From: Psychromonas arctica DSM 14288
Lineage (GTDB): Bacteria; Pseudomonadota; Gammaproteobacteria; Enterobacterales; Psychromonadaceae
Assembly: GCF_000482725.1 (NCBI RefSeq)
Contig: NZ_AXWP01000001.1
Location: forward strand, 230,460-294,459
Direction: 5' to 3'
DNA length: 64,000 nucleotides
The translations under genes were made by a program, and so were the position numbers. Positions within the stretch are counted from its first letter, which is position 1; the number at the start of each line of letters is the position of its first letter. The notes beneath the pieces were generated by a model that had not been told where the DNA came from, did no database searches, and saw nothing but the letters and a program-made list of their open reading frames with translations. This document shows, one piece after another, positions 47,794-57,325 of the stretch.

Positions 47794-48393
47794 TTAACCG
47801 CGTAGTTTACTGTTTTTAACCAGTTTCTTGATTTTCTTCTCACCAATCCACACTTTACGATTATCTTTAATACTAATCAGCTCTAGATTAACTTGATAGA
47901 AGCGAACTTGAGTGCTGCCATCAACATCAATAATAGTGTTGATTTGACCTTGCATCATAAAATCAGCACCATATTCTTGGCCCATTTCTTTACGTGTTGC
48001 TTCAGAAGCATTTAAGTCTTGATCCGCTCGTTCATCACGAATTTCTTGACGGTTAGCAGAACTTGCTACAAATTGCACTTCACCTGAATTGATTAACTCA
48101 CGCTCCATGTTCGCAATAAAGGTATTAGTATTGATATGCTCATGGCTTAAGTTTTTCACTCGGCCAACAATGACAGCAGGATCTTTACCTTCACTTTTAA
48201 CAAATTTAGAAATCCAAGCGCGGGATAAAGAATCTTCGATCATTTCACGTGCGACTAATTGAGAGTCGGTATCATTCCATGCGCCACTTAAATCAATTTG
48301 TTGTTGGGCATCCAAACGCTCAACAGATGTTGAACAAGCAGATAAAATCACACTTGCTACTATTGCTAACCAAAAACTAGATTGTATTTTCAT
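47794..48393 (-). CDS. lpoB: LpoB-like penicillin-binding protein activator
   Basis: A 199-residue outer-membrane lipoprotein (VASVILSACSTS, Cys20 from ATG 48393). The mature domain matches LpoB/YcfM: LVAREMIEDSLSRAWISKF, PAVIVGRVKNLSHEHINT, FVASSANRQEIRDERADQ, GADFMMQGQINTIIDVDGS and NLELISIKDNRKVWIGEKKIKK. LpoB activates the peptidoglycan synthase PBP1b. The proline-rich linker of E. coli LpoB is missing. A longer frame from 48405 is less likely because GGTGG would then overlap the start. It lies downstream of hinT, as in E. coli. Confidence 0.85.
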   Translation of the reverse strand: MKIQSSFWLAIVASVILSACSTSVERLDAQQQIDLSGAWNDTDSQLVAREMIEDSLSRAWISKFVKSEGKDPAVIVGRVKNLSHEHINTNTFIANMERELINSGEVQFVASSANRQEIRDERADQDLNASEATRKEMGQEYGADFMMQGQINTIIDVDGSTQVRFYQVNLELISIKDNRKVWIGEKKIKKLVKNSKLRG

Positions 48394-48577
48394 CGTAAAT
48401 TCCACCTAAAAAGAATGATTGAAGATAACTGTAAATATTCATTAACCATGACATAAAAAATCATCTATTTACAGTAATGTGATTAGTTTATCTATTTGTA
48501 AAAGTATAATGAGCTTGTTTGACTTCATTGAGCCTCATTAGCAGCGAGTAATGAAAGTAAAACGTAAGCAGTCTATT

Positions 48578-48925
48578 TTAGTTCACCAATTTACCTAGAG
48601 CTTTACCACCTAACAAGTGTAAGTGAATATGGTACACCTCCTGCCCCCCATCAGCATTACAATTCATGATTAAACGATAACCCGATTCAGCAATCCCCTC
48701 TTGCTTAGCTAAATTTTTTGCAACGGTATACATTTTACCAATAAGAAACTCATCTTCTATTTCGATATCATTTGCAGTTGCGATCAATTTATTAGGAATG
48801 ATCAAAATATGTGTTGGTGCTTGTGGTGAAATATCGCGAAAAGCAGTCACATATTGATCTTGATATAACGTATCAGACGGAATATCTTTATCAATAATTT
48901 TTCTAAATATGGTTTCTTCAGCCAT
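48578..48925 (-). CDS. hinT: Purine nucleoside phosphoramidase (HIT family)
   Basis: 115 residues. The HIT motif HIHLHLLGG near the C-terminus carries the catalytic histidines; the N-terminus [19 protein letters not shown] and [10 protein letters not shown] are typical of HinT. It hydrolyses adenosine phosphoramidates. AAGGAT precedes the ATG. It lies upstream of lpoB on the same strand (184 bp). Confidence 0.93.
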   Translation of the reverse strand: MAEETIFRKIIDKDIPSDTLYQDQYVTAFRDISPQAPTHILIIPNKLIATANDIEIEDEFLIGKMYTVAKNLAKQEGIAESGYRLIMNCNADGGQEVYHIHLHLLGGKALGKLVN

Positions 48926-49010
48926 CTTAAATCCTTAAAGCTAGTATTAAATTAATTTCTTAACGACAATTAAGTGTTTGCCGCACCATACAATAAAATA
49001 GGTAAAACGA

Positions 49011-49877
49011 TTACAACTCCGCAATCGCCCCTTTACCAATCCCTTCATAAGCATAAACAGTCACATTGTTCTGACCTTCATCTTGCTTAATGGTTTCACA
49101 AATAAAGCGAGCTAACTCTTCAACCGTCGTGTCATTATTGAGTACTTCACTGCGACTCGCCGGCATCAATAGTTCGAAATATCCTTGCGCAGAATGATAA
49201 GCAGAACAATGCATAGGTACCGTTGACGCTTTAGGTGAAAAAGATAATAACGCAGGATCCAATAGGTCCTCATCGCTTGCTAAGTAGATATCTGTCCAAC
49301 GTTGGGCCCACTTTTCAACCCATAGTTCACTGTATTGATCATTGATATAAATATCAATTTTTGAACGATGACCATGCGCAATTCGTTGACAATTTCCATC
49401 GTGCTTTTTCAATCCGTGAGTGTAGTGATAAAACGGTGTCGAGATCACTTCTGAACGTAACGTAATCGATAATCCGGTTATATTTTCAGGCAACTTAACT
49501 AATAATACTTGCTCTAAATAAGCCTCTAATACCGAGATAGTGACAGCGTCGCACTCTAATAAACAATAAGCTTGGTGCGGACTTTTTAGCTGAATAGCAC
49601 TATTATCTTCAAGTACATAGTCAACTTGCGTTCGGTCTGCATCAATCGATATAGTGCATTGCTTTGCTGCCTTCGGCACGATAAGTTTATGATCGACTTC
49701 CGCGTCAATAATTGCTTTAATTTGTTTTTTGACTAATGAAAAATCTAATAGCATAGATTGTTCATTTAACTGTCCATCTAAAATTACGTCGACTTGGTGA
49801 CTTTCGCCTACAAAACCACGTTTATGGTCTAAATAAGTAGAGTCAATGACCGTTAAATCTCGTACAAATAATTTCAT
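49011..49877 (-). CDS. Two-domain 6-pyruvoyl-tetrahydropterin synthase-like protein
   Basis: 288 residues, about twice the length of single-domain QueD/PTPS proteins. The first half has GESHQVDVIL, LLDFSLVKKQIKAIIDAEVD and DHKLIVP (residues 62-68). The second has CQRIAHGHRSKIDIYIN (Cys163, His168, His170) with the CxxxHGH metal/catalytic motif and ends VYAYEGIGKGAI. So the DHxL acid-base site and the Cys/zinc-His site lie in different halves, as if a tandem fusion kept one of each. The substrate is likely a pterin or deazapterin; which one is unclear. Confidence 0.75.
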   Translation of the reverse strand: MKLFVRDLTVIDSTYLDHKRGFVGESHQVDVILDGQLNEQSMLLDFSLVKKQIKAIIDAEVDHKLIVPKAAKQCTISIDADRTQVDYVLEDNSAIQLKSPHQAYCLLECDAVTISVLEAYLEQVLLVKLPENITGLSITLRSEVISTPFYHYTHGLKKHDGNCQRIAHGHRSKIDIYINDQYSELWVEKWAQRWTDIYLASDEDLLDPALLSFSPKASTVPMHCSAYHSAQGYFELLMPASRSEVLNNDTTVEELARFICETIKQDEGQNNVTVYAYEGIGKGAIAEL

Positions 49878-49910
49878 TCTTTAATCACTTTTTTAAATTA
49901 ACAATCAACC

Positions 49911-50987
49911 CTAAAAAGGCGCTTTGCCATCGTCAGATATTTGTGTCGACTCAGTTTTGCTATCAGATTCGATTAACGCATCGCGTTTAAGTTGTTCACG
50001 AAGATTCGGTGGAATACCTTGAATAGTCAATGTATCGGAAGCTTCATCATAGGTGATCGAAGTACCTAAATGTTTTTGGTCAAAGCTGATGTTCATACCT
50101 CCGCCTTGGCCTGTATACTTGGTTAACTTTCTCATTAATGCTCGGTCTGCAGGAAAGTTCTCTTCTAGTTGATAATCCTCACTAACAAAATCATAAAAAC
50201 TGCCTTCTAGGCTAGAAGCACTTTTAAACTCTTCTGATAAACTCGATAGGTCAATATCTTCACCTTCTTTTAATTGTTCTTTACAATAATTTGAAGTGAC
50301 TTCGCGCACCGCTTGTTTTTGTTCAGTAGGCAGAGCTTGTTTTTCACAAAACTCATCGACCGCTTTTAACAACCCCTGATTTTGTGCTTTCGCATCAAAA
50401 CCCTCTTTTGCACCCATAAAGTCTAAAAAGAAATCGGATACTTTTCTACCCACACGCCCTTTAATAAATGAGATATAGCGATTAGCTTCTGGATCGCGAG
50501 CTAATAAAGTGAGATCAATTCTGGCCACAAGTTGAATTTTACTGGTTTCAATATGCTGACTAACTTGTAGTTCTAAGTTTTCGTTAACACTAATAGATTG
50601 GTTATTTTGTAATAAAGCCACCAATAAATAATCACTGGTGGTCCAACTGTACTTAGTAATTAACAACACACCTTCTTCTGCGAAGTCATGTTCTTTTAAT
50701 TCATTAACTAAGCACGTTGCTGCTTGTTGTGAAAAGCTAACGAAGTCTAACTCACCCGCTAACTCTTCTTTCAAAGCGCGTTGAAATACTTGTGGCTTGT
50801 CTGCTTCGGCTGCGAAATAAGCAAATGCTTTATTTGATTTACTTTGGTAACCACGGTGTAAGTCCATCACCAGTTGCTCAATAGAAGGGGAAATAGGTAA
50901 TTCACCTTCGCGCATTTTACAATTTAAAACCCCTTCGCTATTGTAACTAAGAGAATGTAAAATGATGTTAGTAGCAGAAACGTTCAT
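49911..50987 (-). CDS. yejK: Nucleoid-associated protein YejK/NdpA
   Basis: A 358-residue nucleoid-associated protein. IILHSLSYNSEGVLNCKMR, LLITKYSWTTSDYLLVALL, RIDLTLLARDPEANRYISFI and GRVGRKVSDFFLDFMG match YejK. ATG 50987 begins MNVSATNII as in relatives; the frame runs on to 51038 but that extension is unlikely. It is divergent from yejL-yejM, the same layout as E. coli. Confidence 0.92.
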   Translation of the reverse strand: MNVSATNIILHSLSYNSEGVLNCKMREGELPISPSIEQLVMDLHRGYQSKSNKAFAYFAAEADKPQVFQRALKEELAGELDFVSFSQQAATCLVNELKEHDFAEEGVLLITKYSWTTSDYLLVALLQNNQSISVNENLELQVSQHIETSKIQLVARIDLTLLARDPEANRYISFIKGRVGRKVSDFFLDFMGAKEGFDAKAQNQGLLKAVDEFCEKQALPTEQKQAVREVTSNYCKEQLKEGEDIDLSSLSEEFKSASSLEGSFYDFVSEDYQLEENFPADRALMRKLTKYTGQGGGMNISFDQKHLGTSITYDEASDTLTIQGIPPNLREQLKRDALIESDSKTESTQISDDGKAPF

Positions 50988-51238
50988 AGATAGAGAGACC
51001 TTATTGGAGCAAGTGAACTGAATTAGTAAATTATACACACCACGGCGGATCTTAAAATAGCAAATCGATGCTTATTGTTCGGATTCACTTTCATAATTCA
51101 CAGGCTGATGTGCTAGAGAACACAATATGTTTGGTTAATTATCCGATTAACTTTAAAATTCCAGTCTTTAAGTGATTGGTATAATAATATGAGTGCGGTA
51201 TCATATCGTAATTATTATCCCTTAATTAGAAGTTTATT

Positions 51239-51463
51239 ATGCCAATTCAATCGAAATACTCTAGCCAAAAAATCGAAACTATTCTTGACCAGGTAATGGA
51301 GGTTTTACATGACAATGATGTGTCCGTTGATTTGAGTCTAATGATTCTCGGAAATAGCATTACACATGTTATTAATAGCCAAGTACCAACATCTCAACGT
51401 AAAGCCATTAGCGACAAATTTGTAAAAGCATTAAGTGCTTCTATTAATTTGAAAGATAAATAA
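51239..51463 (+). CDS. yejL: UPF0352 family protein YejL
   Basis: 74 residues: MPIQSKYSSQKIETILDQVM, VLHDNDVSVDLSLMILGN and the end of the protein match YejL. Function unknown. It lies five bases before yejM and is presumably co-translated. Confidence 0.92.
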   Translation: MPIQSKYSSQKIETILDQVMEVLHDNDVSVDLSLMILGNSITHVINSQVPTSQRKAISDKFVKALSASINLKDK

Positions 51464-51468
51464 TAACA

Positions 51469-53274
51469 ATGGTTGAAACGGGTCATAAATTCCACGATAA
51501 CGTAGCCAAGCAAGTTGCTTGGGCTCACTGGTTTACATTTTTCAATATTGTTGCCATCTCTTTAATTAGCCTGCGTTATATCGCCTATTCAGGATTGGCC
51601 GATTCAAGCTTAGGAATTTTTTATCAATTCTTAAGCTTAGTTGGTCATTTCAGTTTTCTCGGCGCGATGGTCTTTGGCATTCTCTTATTTCCGTTAGCAT
51701 TTATAGTCTCCCATAATTTGACCTATCGAATAATCTCAATTGTGATAGCAACCACTGCGATCACCTTTTTGATTGTTGATACACAAATTTTTCGGCTTTA
51801 TGATTTCCATCTAAATCCACTTATTTGGCAATTTTTACAAAAACCGGAACAAGTTGAAGCAATTTATTCAATCAACCTTCACTATATTTCAATACCAATC
51901 ACATTCTCATTGGAACTGATTTTTTCCTTTTTATTATGGAAAAAAGTACGAAAAATTCAGTCTAAACGTATCGGTAAGCCTATCGCGCTATTTTTATTTG
52001 CAGCTTTCGTGCTCACACATCTGGTTTTTATCTGGGCTGATGCCACGCAATATCGACCAATCACTCATCAAAAGTCACTTTACCCGTTATCTTATCCGAT
52101 GACTGCGCGCACTTTTTTGACCAAACAGGGTTGGTTAAATGAAGATAAATTACAAAAAAATAGCCTAGGTCAAGCAGGTACTAATCAGCAACAACTGAGG
52201 TATCCGCTTGCCCCTCTCAGTTATGCAGAGCAGCCTACAACTAGCGTCAACGATAATATCTTAATTATTAATGTTGAGTCATTGCGCGCAGATATGTTGA
52301 ATCCCAGCAACATGCCTAACTTAGCCGCATTAAGCGAACAAGGAATGAATTTTAAAAATCATTTCAGTGGTGCAAATAATAGCAGTCAAGGTGTGTTTAG
52401 CTTATTTTATAGCTTACCAAACAGTTATTGGAATTCCGTAACTGAAAACCATATAGCCCCTATTTTCATGACTGAAATAACTGAGCAACAACGCTCAATG
52501 GGTTTATTTTCCAGTATTGGTTTTGTTCATCCTGAATTTTTACAGAGTAGCTTTAGCCAGTTAAAAGAAACACCTGATGTGTATTACTCAAAAGCTGAAA
52601 ACAACAATCAAGTCGTACAACAATGGATTAAATGGGCTGCTGCTCAACAATCAGATAAACCTTGGTTTAGCTATGTTTATTTAGAACAAAAAAATGATCA
52701 TTTATTTGCTCAAGCAACGCATCGAACGATTCCAGAGCAAAGTGAAAACCTGTCTTTATATCAGTCCCAGGTTGCCACTATTGATACTCAGATCCAGCGT
52801 TTGATCGATACTTTAAAAGTTCAAAAACAATATCAAAGTACGATCATTGTGATCACTGGAACGCACGGCCAATCCTTTAAAGGTCAAAGTACCAATGATG
52901 AATTAATTAATGGTTCACATGTACCATTAGTGATTATTCGGCCAGATAAAACTCCTAAGAGTGTGTATAGAATGACTAGCCATGTTGATATTATGCCAAC
53001 CTTGATGCAGGACGTTTTCTCAGTTACCAACCCAACCAGCACTTACAGCAGTGGCCAACACTTGTTGGATGATAATGAACGCCAATATGTGCTATCTGGT
53101 GACATCGATAATTACATCATTTATGAAACAGATAAAATCACCCAGTTCTCTGGCAATGGCGACATTGATAGTATTGATTGGCAAGGCGAACGCGTTGAAA
53201 AATCAGGACGTGAAAATGAATTTGATATTACTTTATTAATTGATGTGTTATCAAAATTACGTCGCTTCAATTAA
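51469..53274 (+). CDS. yejM: Inner-membrane sulfatase-like protein YejM (PbgA/LapC)
   Basis: 601 residues with five membrane helices in the first 200 and a periplasmic alkaline phosphatase/sulfatase-fold domain from about residue 250 (ILIINVESLRADMLNPSN, then ATIDTQIQRLIDTLK and TGTHGQSFKGQS). In E. coli YejM/PbgA binds lipid A and restrains LpxC breakdown by way of LapB/FtsH. Here the usual nucleophile Thr/Ser position reads E-SLRAD, in keeping with a regulatory protein. A terminator follows. Confidence 0.92.
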   Translation: MVETGHKFHDNVAKQVAWAHWFTFFNIVAISLISLRYIAYSGLADSSLGIFYQFLSLVGHFSFLGAMVFGILLFPLAFIVSHNLTYRIISIVIATTAITFLIVDTQIFRLYDFHLNPLIWQFLQKPEQVEAIYSINLHYISIPITFSLELIFSFLLWKKVRKIQSKRIGKPIALFLFAAFVLTHLVFIWADATQYRPITHQKSLYPLSYPMTARTFLTKQGWLNEDKLQKNSLGQAGTNQQQLRYPLAPLSYAEQPTTSVNDNILIINVESLRADMLNPSNMPNLAALSEQGMNFKNHFSGANNSSQGVFSLFYSLPNSYWNSVTENHIAPIFMTEITEQQRSMGLFSSIGFVHPEFLQSSFSQLKETPDVYYSKAENNNQVVQQWIKWAAAQQSDKPWFSYVYLEQKNDHLFAQATHRTIPEQSENLSLYQSQVATIDTQIQRLIDTLKVQKQYQSTIIVITGTHGQSFKGQSTNDELINGSHVPLVIIRPDKTPKSVYRMTSHVDIMPTLMQDVFSVTNPTSTYSSGQHLLDDNERQYVLSGDIDNYIIYETDKITQFSGNGDIDSIDWQGERVEKSGRENEFDITLLIDVLSKLRRFN

Positions 53275-53445
53275 AATTAATGGACTTAGTACATGAGCAC
53301 TTGGGCTTAGAAACTCAGTTACTGTTGATAGTTTGTGAGACAAGGTTAGATTAAAACTAAATCGCTAACAGTTAATTAATGCTTAAAAGATCCGAATAGC
53401 ATCGAATAACCTTTAAACCGCCTCTCCAATAAATAACGCCCAACA

Positions 53446-53478
53446 TAAAAAGCCAATACAGTGTATTGGATTTTTTGT
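53446..53478 (+). terminator. Terminator downstream of yejM
   Basis: AAAAAGCCAATA-CAGTG-TATTGGATTTTTT forms a short stem with A- and T-runs on both sides, 170 bp after yejM. It could also serve the convergent nitroreductase gene. Confidence 0.65.
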
Positions 53479-53518
53479 TTATCCAGTTCATACAAGCTCA
53501 ACTCTTGATAAACTAACT

Positions 53519-53569
53519 AGTACCAATCTAAGTAATTATCTAGTCATTTATTTATCCTGATTGGTATAA
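53519..53569. repeat. TACCAATC...GATTGGTA hairpin repeat
   Basis: TACCAATC (53521) and GATTGGTA (53559) are inverted ends of a roughly 50-bp element. The left 31 bp match the reverse complement of the 33407-33458 region, opposite in orientation. Confidence 0.7.
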
Positions 53570-53668
53570 CTTGTATTGCGATTTTTCTGATCAACTGCCT
53601 TGTTTATAGTTTAGAACACACTTTTAAATGTTAGGTGTTGAAGATTTAATAATGAATATTTAGCGCGT

Positions 53669-54289
53669 TTATTCTGCTTCACTGAAGGTCATCGCCGTTG
53701 CATCAAATAAAGGACTTAATTGATTATCCCCCTGCCACTTGAAACAATGCGAAGCAACATCACTGCGCTTTTTTATACGTTGTTGTTTTTTAGTGCCAAG
53801 CATAATAAAAGCAACGGGCTCTTGTTGTAAAGTCAATCCAAACAGTCGATGCACGGCAGGTAACTCTGCCGCATCAGTGCTATACCAAATGGCTGCTACT
53901 TCTTCTTGCTCTGCAGCTAAGAGAATATTTTGACAAGCGGCGGCGGCGGCTAACACTTGGTCACGTCTTGACACTGCATGTGGCTCAACAATATCAGCAG
54001 AAACGAGCACCACCATCGGCGCGTCTTTCAAATAACTCGTTAAACGGCGAATACGTGCAGGTTCTATATGCTCAGCATGTTCAAGCCATGCTTGACACAT
54101 CAATTCACACATTTCCCCCACTTGTTCAGTATCAACCACCACTAAATGCCAAGGTTTAATATTGCCATGGTCAGGTGCACTCATTACCGATTGGAAAATT
54201 CGCTTTAACTTAATGTGATCCGGAGCGGGATGTTCCATTTCATGGACATGGCACGAACTGCGCTGATAAATAAGATCTAATACTGACAT
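53669..54289 (-). CDS. Nitroreductase family protein (YdjA-like)
   Basis: A 206-residue FMN-dependent oxidoreductase-like protein: IYQRSSCHVHEMEHPAP, then SAPDHGNIKPWHLVVVD (FMN-binding), AAAAACQNILLAAEQEEV and GTKKQQRIKKR fit the YdjA subgroup of small nitroreductases. It starts two bases after the fhuB stop with AAGTAAGG upstream, so it is translated with the siderophore operon. A ferric-siderophore reductase role would suit the context but is inference; no FhuF-type gene is seen. Confidence 0.82.
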   Translation of the reverse strand: MSVLDLIYQRSSCHVHEMEHPAPDHIKLKRIFQSVMSAPDHGNIKPWHLVVVDTEQVGEMCELMCQAWLEHAEHIEPARIRRLTSYLKDAPMVVLVSADIVEPHAVSRRDQVLAAAAACQNILLAAEQEEVAAIWYSTDAAELPAVHRLFGLTLQQEPVAFIMLGTKKQQRIKKRSDVASHCFKWQGDNQLSPLFDATAMTFSEAE

Positions 54290-54291
54290 CC

Positions 54292-56214
54292 TTACTTCCT
54301 TCTATAACCTAATAAAATTAAACAAATAAAATATAAACCACCGATGATTGATACCAATATGCCGCTGGCTATTTCAAAAGGAGCAATCAAGGTTCTGCCT
54401 AAACCGTCAGCTAATAATAATAACCATGCCCCCACTAGCGCACTACCTAACAGCAATACCCAATGACGCGTTTGTCCGAGCAAACGTAAAATATGTGGCG
54501 ATAACAATCCAACAAAAGCGATCGCACCTACCGCAGCCACCGCAGCAGCGGTTAATAACACCACCAGCAATATGATAAATAGACGTAACTTCATTAACGG
54601 CTGCCCAAGTCGCACCCCCCAATCTTCTCCAAGAGTAAAAAGGTCAAGATGTCGCGATAACATTAATAAAGCGAAACAGCAGGGTAAGGTGACCGCCAGT
54701 AATAACCAGCCAATTTGCGCATCAGCACCATAGGTTGTACCCGTTAGCCATAATACAGTGACGGAAGCCGCCCCAGCACCAAAGGTCAGGACCATCGAAG
54801 CAATAGTGCCGCACCAAGCTGAAATAGCGATTCCTAGTAAAGCGAGTTGCGATACCCGTAATTGATATCGCATTGCAATAAACAAAATACAGACAACGAT
54901 AGCCGCCCCCACTAAAGCCCAGAAAAACAGGTCAACTCTAGAAGCGTCAGGCCAAATTTGTAAGGCTCCGATAATAAATAAAACGGATGCTGAGGTTGCA
55001 CCAGAGATGTCAGGGCTTGCCATCGGATTTCTAAACAGGGCTTGTAACGCACACCCTGCCATACCAAGTCCCATACCAGCCATCACTGCAACAGCCATTC
55101 GCCATGCATTAAATTGGAAACCTAATGCATCAGGCCAAAATACCATTGCCGTGACAACCAGAAAACAAGCCGGCAGCACAAGGGCTATCGACTTTGGTAA
55201 TTTAATTAATGCCGCTAAACCAAAACCACTTTCTTGCATCGCCATCGCTCCTTTTTTACGACTTAATAAATACAAGAAAAAAGGAATACCCAGCAATACG
55301 GTTAAAACGCCGGTAGGTAAGCGAAAACCAGACACTGGTAATGATCGAGAAAAGAGTTCTGCGATGACAACGAGTAATGCGCCAAACAGACTGGCACAAA
55401 TCAACTGTTGCCGTGTTTTGTTAAACCCCAACATGCGAGCAATATGAGGCGCCATCAGCCCAACAAAGCCTAAAACACCAACCATCGCAGTCACTAAAGA
55501 AGCTTGTAACACGGCTATAAACAATAAAATGGCGCGCCAACGACGTACAGATAAACCCACCACATTAGCCGTATCATCACCTAAACTGAGCATATCCAGC
55601 TGACGATTACACAATATAGGTAACGCTAATAACAATAACGCGGGTAATAAAATAGTGAACACTAATTGGTGATCACTTTGTCCAATATTGCCACTGCCCC
55701 ATAAAAACAAACCATCCATACGCTGCTCTGCATAGATCATAATCGCAGAAGACAACGCGCCAACGGCCAAACTCATCGCCATACCAATCAAAATAAGCTG
55801 TAATTTACCGCCACCAATTACCTGTGATAACAATAAAATCAACATTGCAATCACTAATGCAAAGACAAAAGCTGCAATCCACACTTGCCAAATAGTAGGT
55901 TCATCAATCACTAAATTGATCACCATCGCACCCAACAACGCCCCTGCGCTAATGCCAATAGTGGAAGGTGAAGCAAAAGCATTACCTAACGAGGTTTGTA
56001 CTACTACACCTGATTGCGCAAGTAATGCGCCACATAACACCGCCATTAATAAAGTTGGTAGCAATAATTGATAAAAGTAAGTGATTTGATACGTGTTTGT
56101 TAATACTGTTTGTTGATAGCTAACCCAAACAAAAACAGCAACCATTAAACTAACCAACACAAGCAATGATTTTTTTAAAGGATCTTGCCCTAAACTTAAG
56201 AAATTAGTGATCAT
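54292..56214 (-). CDS. fhuB: Ferric-hydroxamate ABC transporter permease
   Basis: A 640-residue inner-membrane protein made of two fused FecCD-type permease halves, the FhuB layout: LGNAFASPSTIGISAGALLG and GFVGLMAPHIARMLG in the first half, LFRNPMASPDISGATSASVL and GAIAFVGLLSPHILRLLG in the second. About 18-20 hydrophobic helices. ATG 56214 lies inside the end of fhuD (11-bp overlap), so the two are coupled; the frame extends to 56280 but that start lies within fhuD. It imports ferric hydroxamates with FhuC and FhuD. Confidence 0.93.
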   Translation of the reverse strand: MITNFLSLGQDPLKKSLLVLVSLMVAVFVWVSYQQTVLTNTYQITYFYQLLLPTLLMAVLCGALLAQSGVVVQTSLGNAFASPSTIGISAGALLGAMVINLVIDEPTIWQVWIAAFVFALVIAMLILLLSQVIGGGKLQLILIGMAMSLAVGALSSAIMIYAEQRMDGLFLWGSGNIGQSDHQLVFTILLPALLLLALPILCNRQLDMLSLGDDTANVVGLSVRRWRAILLFIAVLQASLVTAMVGVLGFVGLMAPHIARMLGFNKTRQQLICASLFGALLVVIAELFSRSLPVSGFRLPTGVLTVLLGIPFFLYLLSRKKGAMAMQESGFGLAALIKLPKSIALVLPACFLVVTAMVFWPDALGFQFNAWRMAVAVMAGMGLGMAGCALQALFRNPMASPDISGATSASVLFIIGALQIWPDASRVDLFFWALVGAAIVVCILFIAMRYQLRVSQLALLGIAISAWCGTIASMVLTFGAGAASVTVLWLTGTTYGADAQIGWLLLAVTLPCCFALLMLSRHLDLFTLGEDWGVRLGQPLMKLRLFIILLVVLLTAAAVAAVGAIAFVGLLSPHILRLLGQTRHWVLLLGSALVGAWLLLLADGLGRTLIAPFEIASGILVSIIGGLYFICLILLGYRRK

Positions 56215-57325
56215 GTTGTTGCTCCAATAGCGCTTTAGTAAAAGCACGTGCCATACGAATAACAGACACAGGACCACCAAAACTCCACAATGACGACACC
56301 GTATAAATATCTTTGTTCTTCACAAAGTCATGTTCAGCCCACAGTGGTGAAAGCATCATTCGTTCACCAACACCAGCTCGCTCTTGAACTAAAATCAAAG
56401 CAGTATCTTGTAACAATTTAATTTGTTCTAATTGTAAATGTGTAAAATCCTTGCCTGGTAACGTCATATCCCATTGATAATTAAGTCCTAGATGGCTAGC
56501 GATAGAAGCCGCTAAACTTTGTTGTGAGAAAACACGTAATCCATAACCCATGCCAACAAATTTTCCGTACGCTATTTTCTTATTGTGTAATCCCGCCTTA
56601 ATGATCAGCAAACTTAGACGCGTTAACTCCGTATCCATTTCAGCTAACTGTTGTTTAGCTAAGGTTTGTTTACCCACTCGCTCTGCTAATAGCAGGTAGT
56701 TTTCTCGCATTTGTTGCATATATCGATAATTAGGCTGATTGAAGCGGGCAAATTGTTGCAATAACAAGGTCGGGGCAATCAGCTTTAACTCATTAATTAA
56801 ACGAGCATGACGAAAGGGGTAGCCAATAATAAGGTCCGGCTGCTGTTGTAAGACCACTGGCAAACTAGGAAAAGCGCGATTACCGACTTCTCTAACACTA
56901 TCTGGAATAGCGGGATGATTAGATTGCCAAGTCCGATAACCATTTTTTGACGTCATTGCGACGGGTTTTATGCCCAAAGACAACAACATTTCTGCAGCTG
57001 TCCAATTTAATGCAACAACACGTGGCTGTTCAACTAAGATGGAAGGAAGTGACAGTGCTAAGGCCGCGTCATCTGAAATATCAATGGAAGCTTCAAACTG
57101 GTTAATGCTTTGTTTATTAATGCTTAGTTCATTAATACTTAGTTCATTGACACTTTCTCTATCTATGAGGTTTTTATTTCCAATGTTCTTGTTAATGACT
57201 TCATTGTTAATAACCTCCTTATTAATGGTGTTTTTATTAATAGCAGCTTGATCCATTTGGCTATACGCTAAGTTTGGCAAAACGCCTAGTATACAAACAG
57301 TGGCTAACATACAACGAGATAACAT
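56204..57325 (-). CDS. fhuD: Ferric-hydroxamate periplasmic binding protein with an N-terminal repeat
   Basis: A 373-residue periplasmic solute-binding protein. A signal peptide (MLATVCILGVLPNLAYS) is followed by ten tandem pentapeptides of the form xINKx (residues 28-77: AINKN, TINKE, VINNE, VINKN and so on), not part of known FhuD proteins. The family domain starts about residue 95: VVALNWTAAEMLLSLGIKPV, LQQQPDLIIGYPF and LWSFGGPVSVIRMA. It binds ferric hydroxamates (aerobactin type) and hands them to FhuB. It overlaps fhuC by 1 bp and fhuB by 11 bp. Confidence 0.9.
   Translation of the reverse strand: MLSRCMLATVCILGVLPNLAYSQMDQAAINKNTINKEVINNEVINKNIGNKNLIDRESVNELSINELSINKQSINQFEASIDISDDAALALSLPSILVEQPRVVALNWTAAEMLLSLGIKPVAMTSKNGYRTWQSNHPAIPDSVREVGNRAFPSLPVVLQQQPDLIIGYPFRHARLINELKLIAPTLLLQQFARFNQPNYRYMQQMRENYLLLAERVGKQTLAKQQLAEMDTELTRLSLLIIKAGLHNKKIAYGKFVGMGYGLRVFSQQSLAASIASHLGLNYQWDMTLPGKDFTHLQLEQIKLLQDTALILVQERAGVGERMMLSPLWAEHDFVKNKDIYTVSSLWSFGGPVSVIRMARAFTKALLEQQHDH
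57095..57244 (-). repeat. 15-bp minisatellite coding for pentapeptide repeats in fhuD
   Basis: Ten imperfect 15-bp units, on the minus strand variants of ATTAATAAAnnn, encode the INK-type pentapeptides. Unit number is intact in frame. Such repeats change copy number readily, so strain variation is likely. Confidence 0.85.

Larger units (their letters stand above)
53275..53668. other. Gene-free stretch with terminator and repeat hairpin
   Basis: It contains the yejM terminator (53446-53478) and the TACCAATC hairpin (53519-53569). Nothing else is visible. Confidence 0.6.

Noticed and set aside
55007-55447. 146-codon plus-strand frame in fhuB
   Set aside because: Antisense to a strongly conserved permease, low-complexity Ala/Lys/Asn content and no ribosome site.
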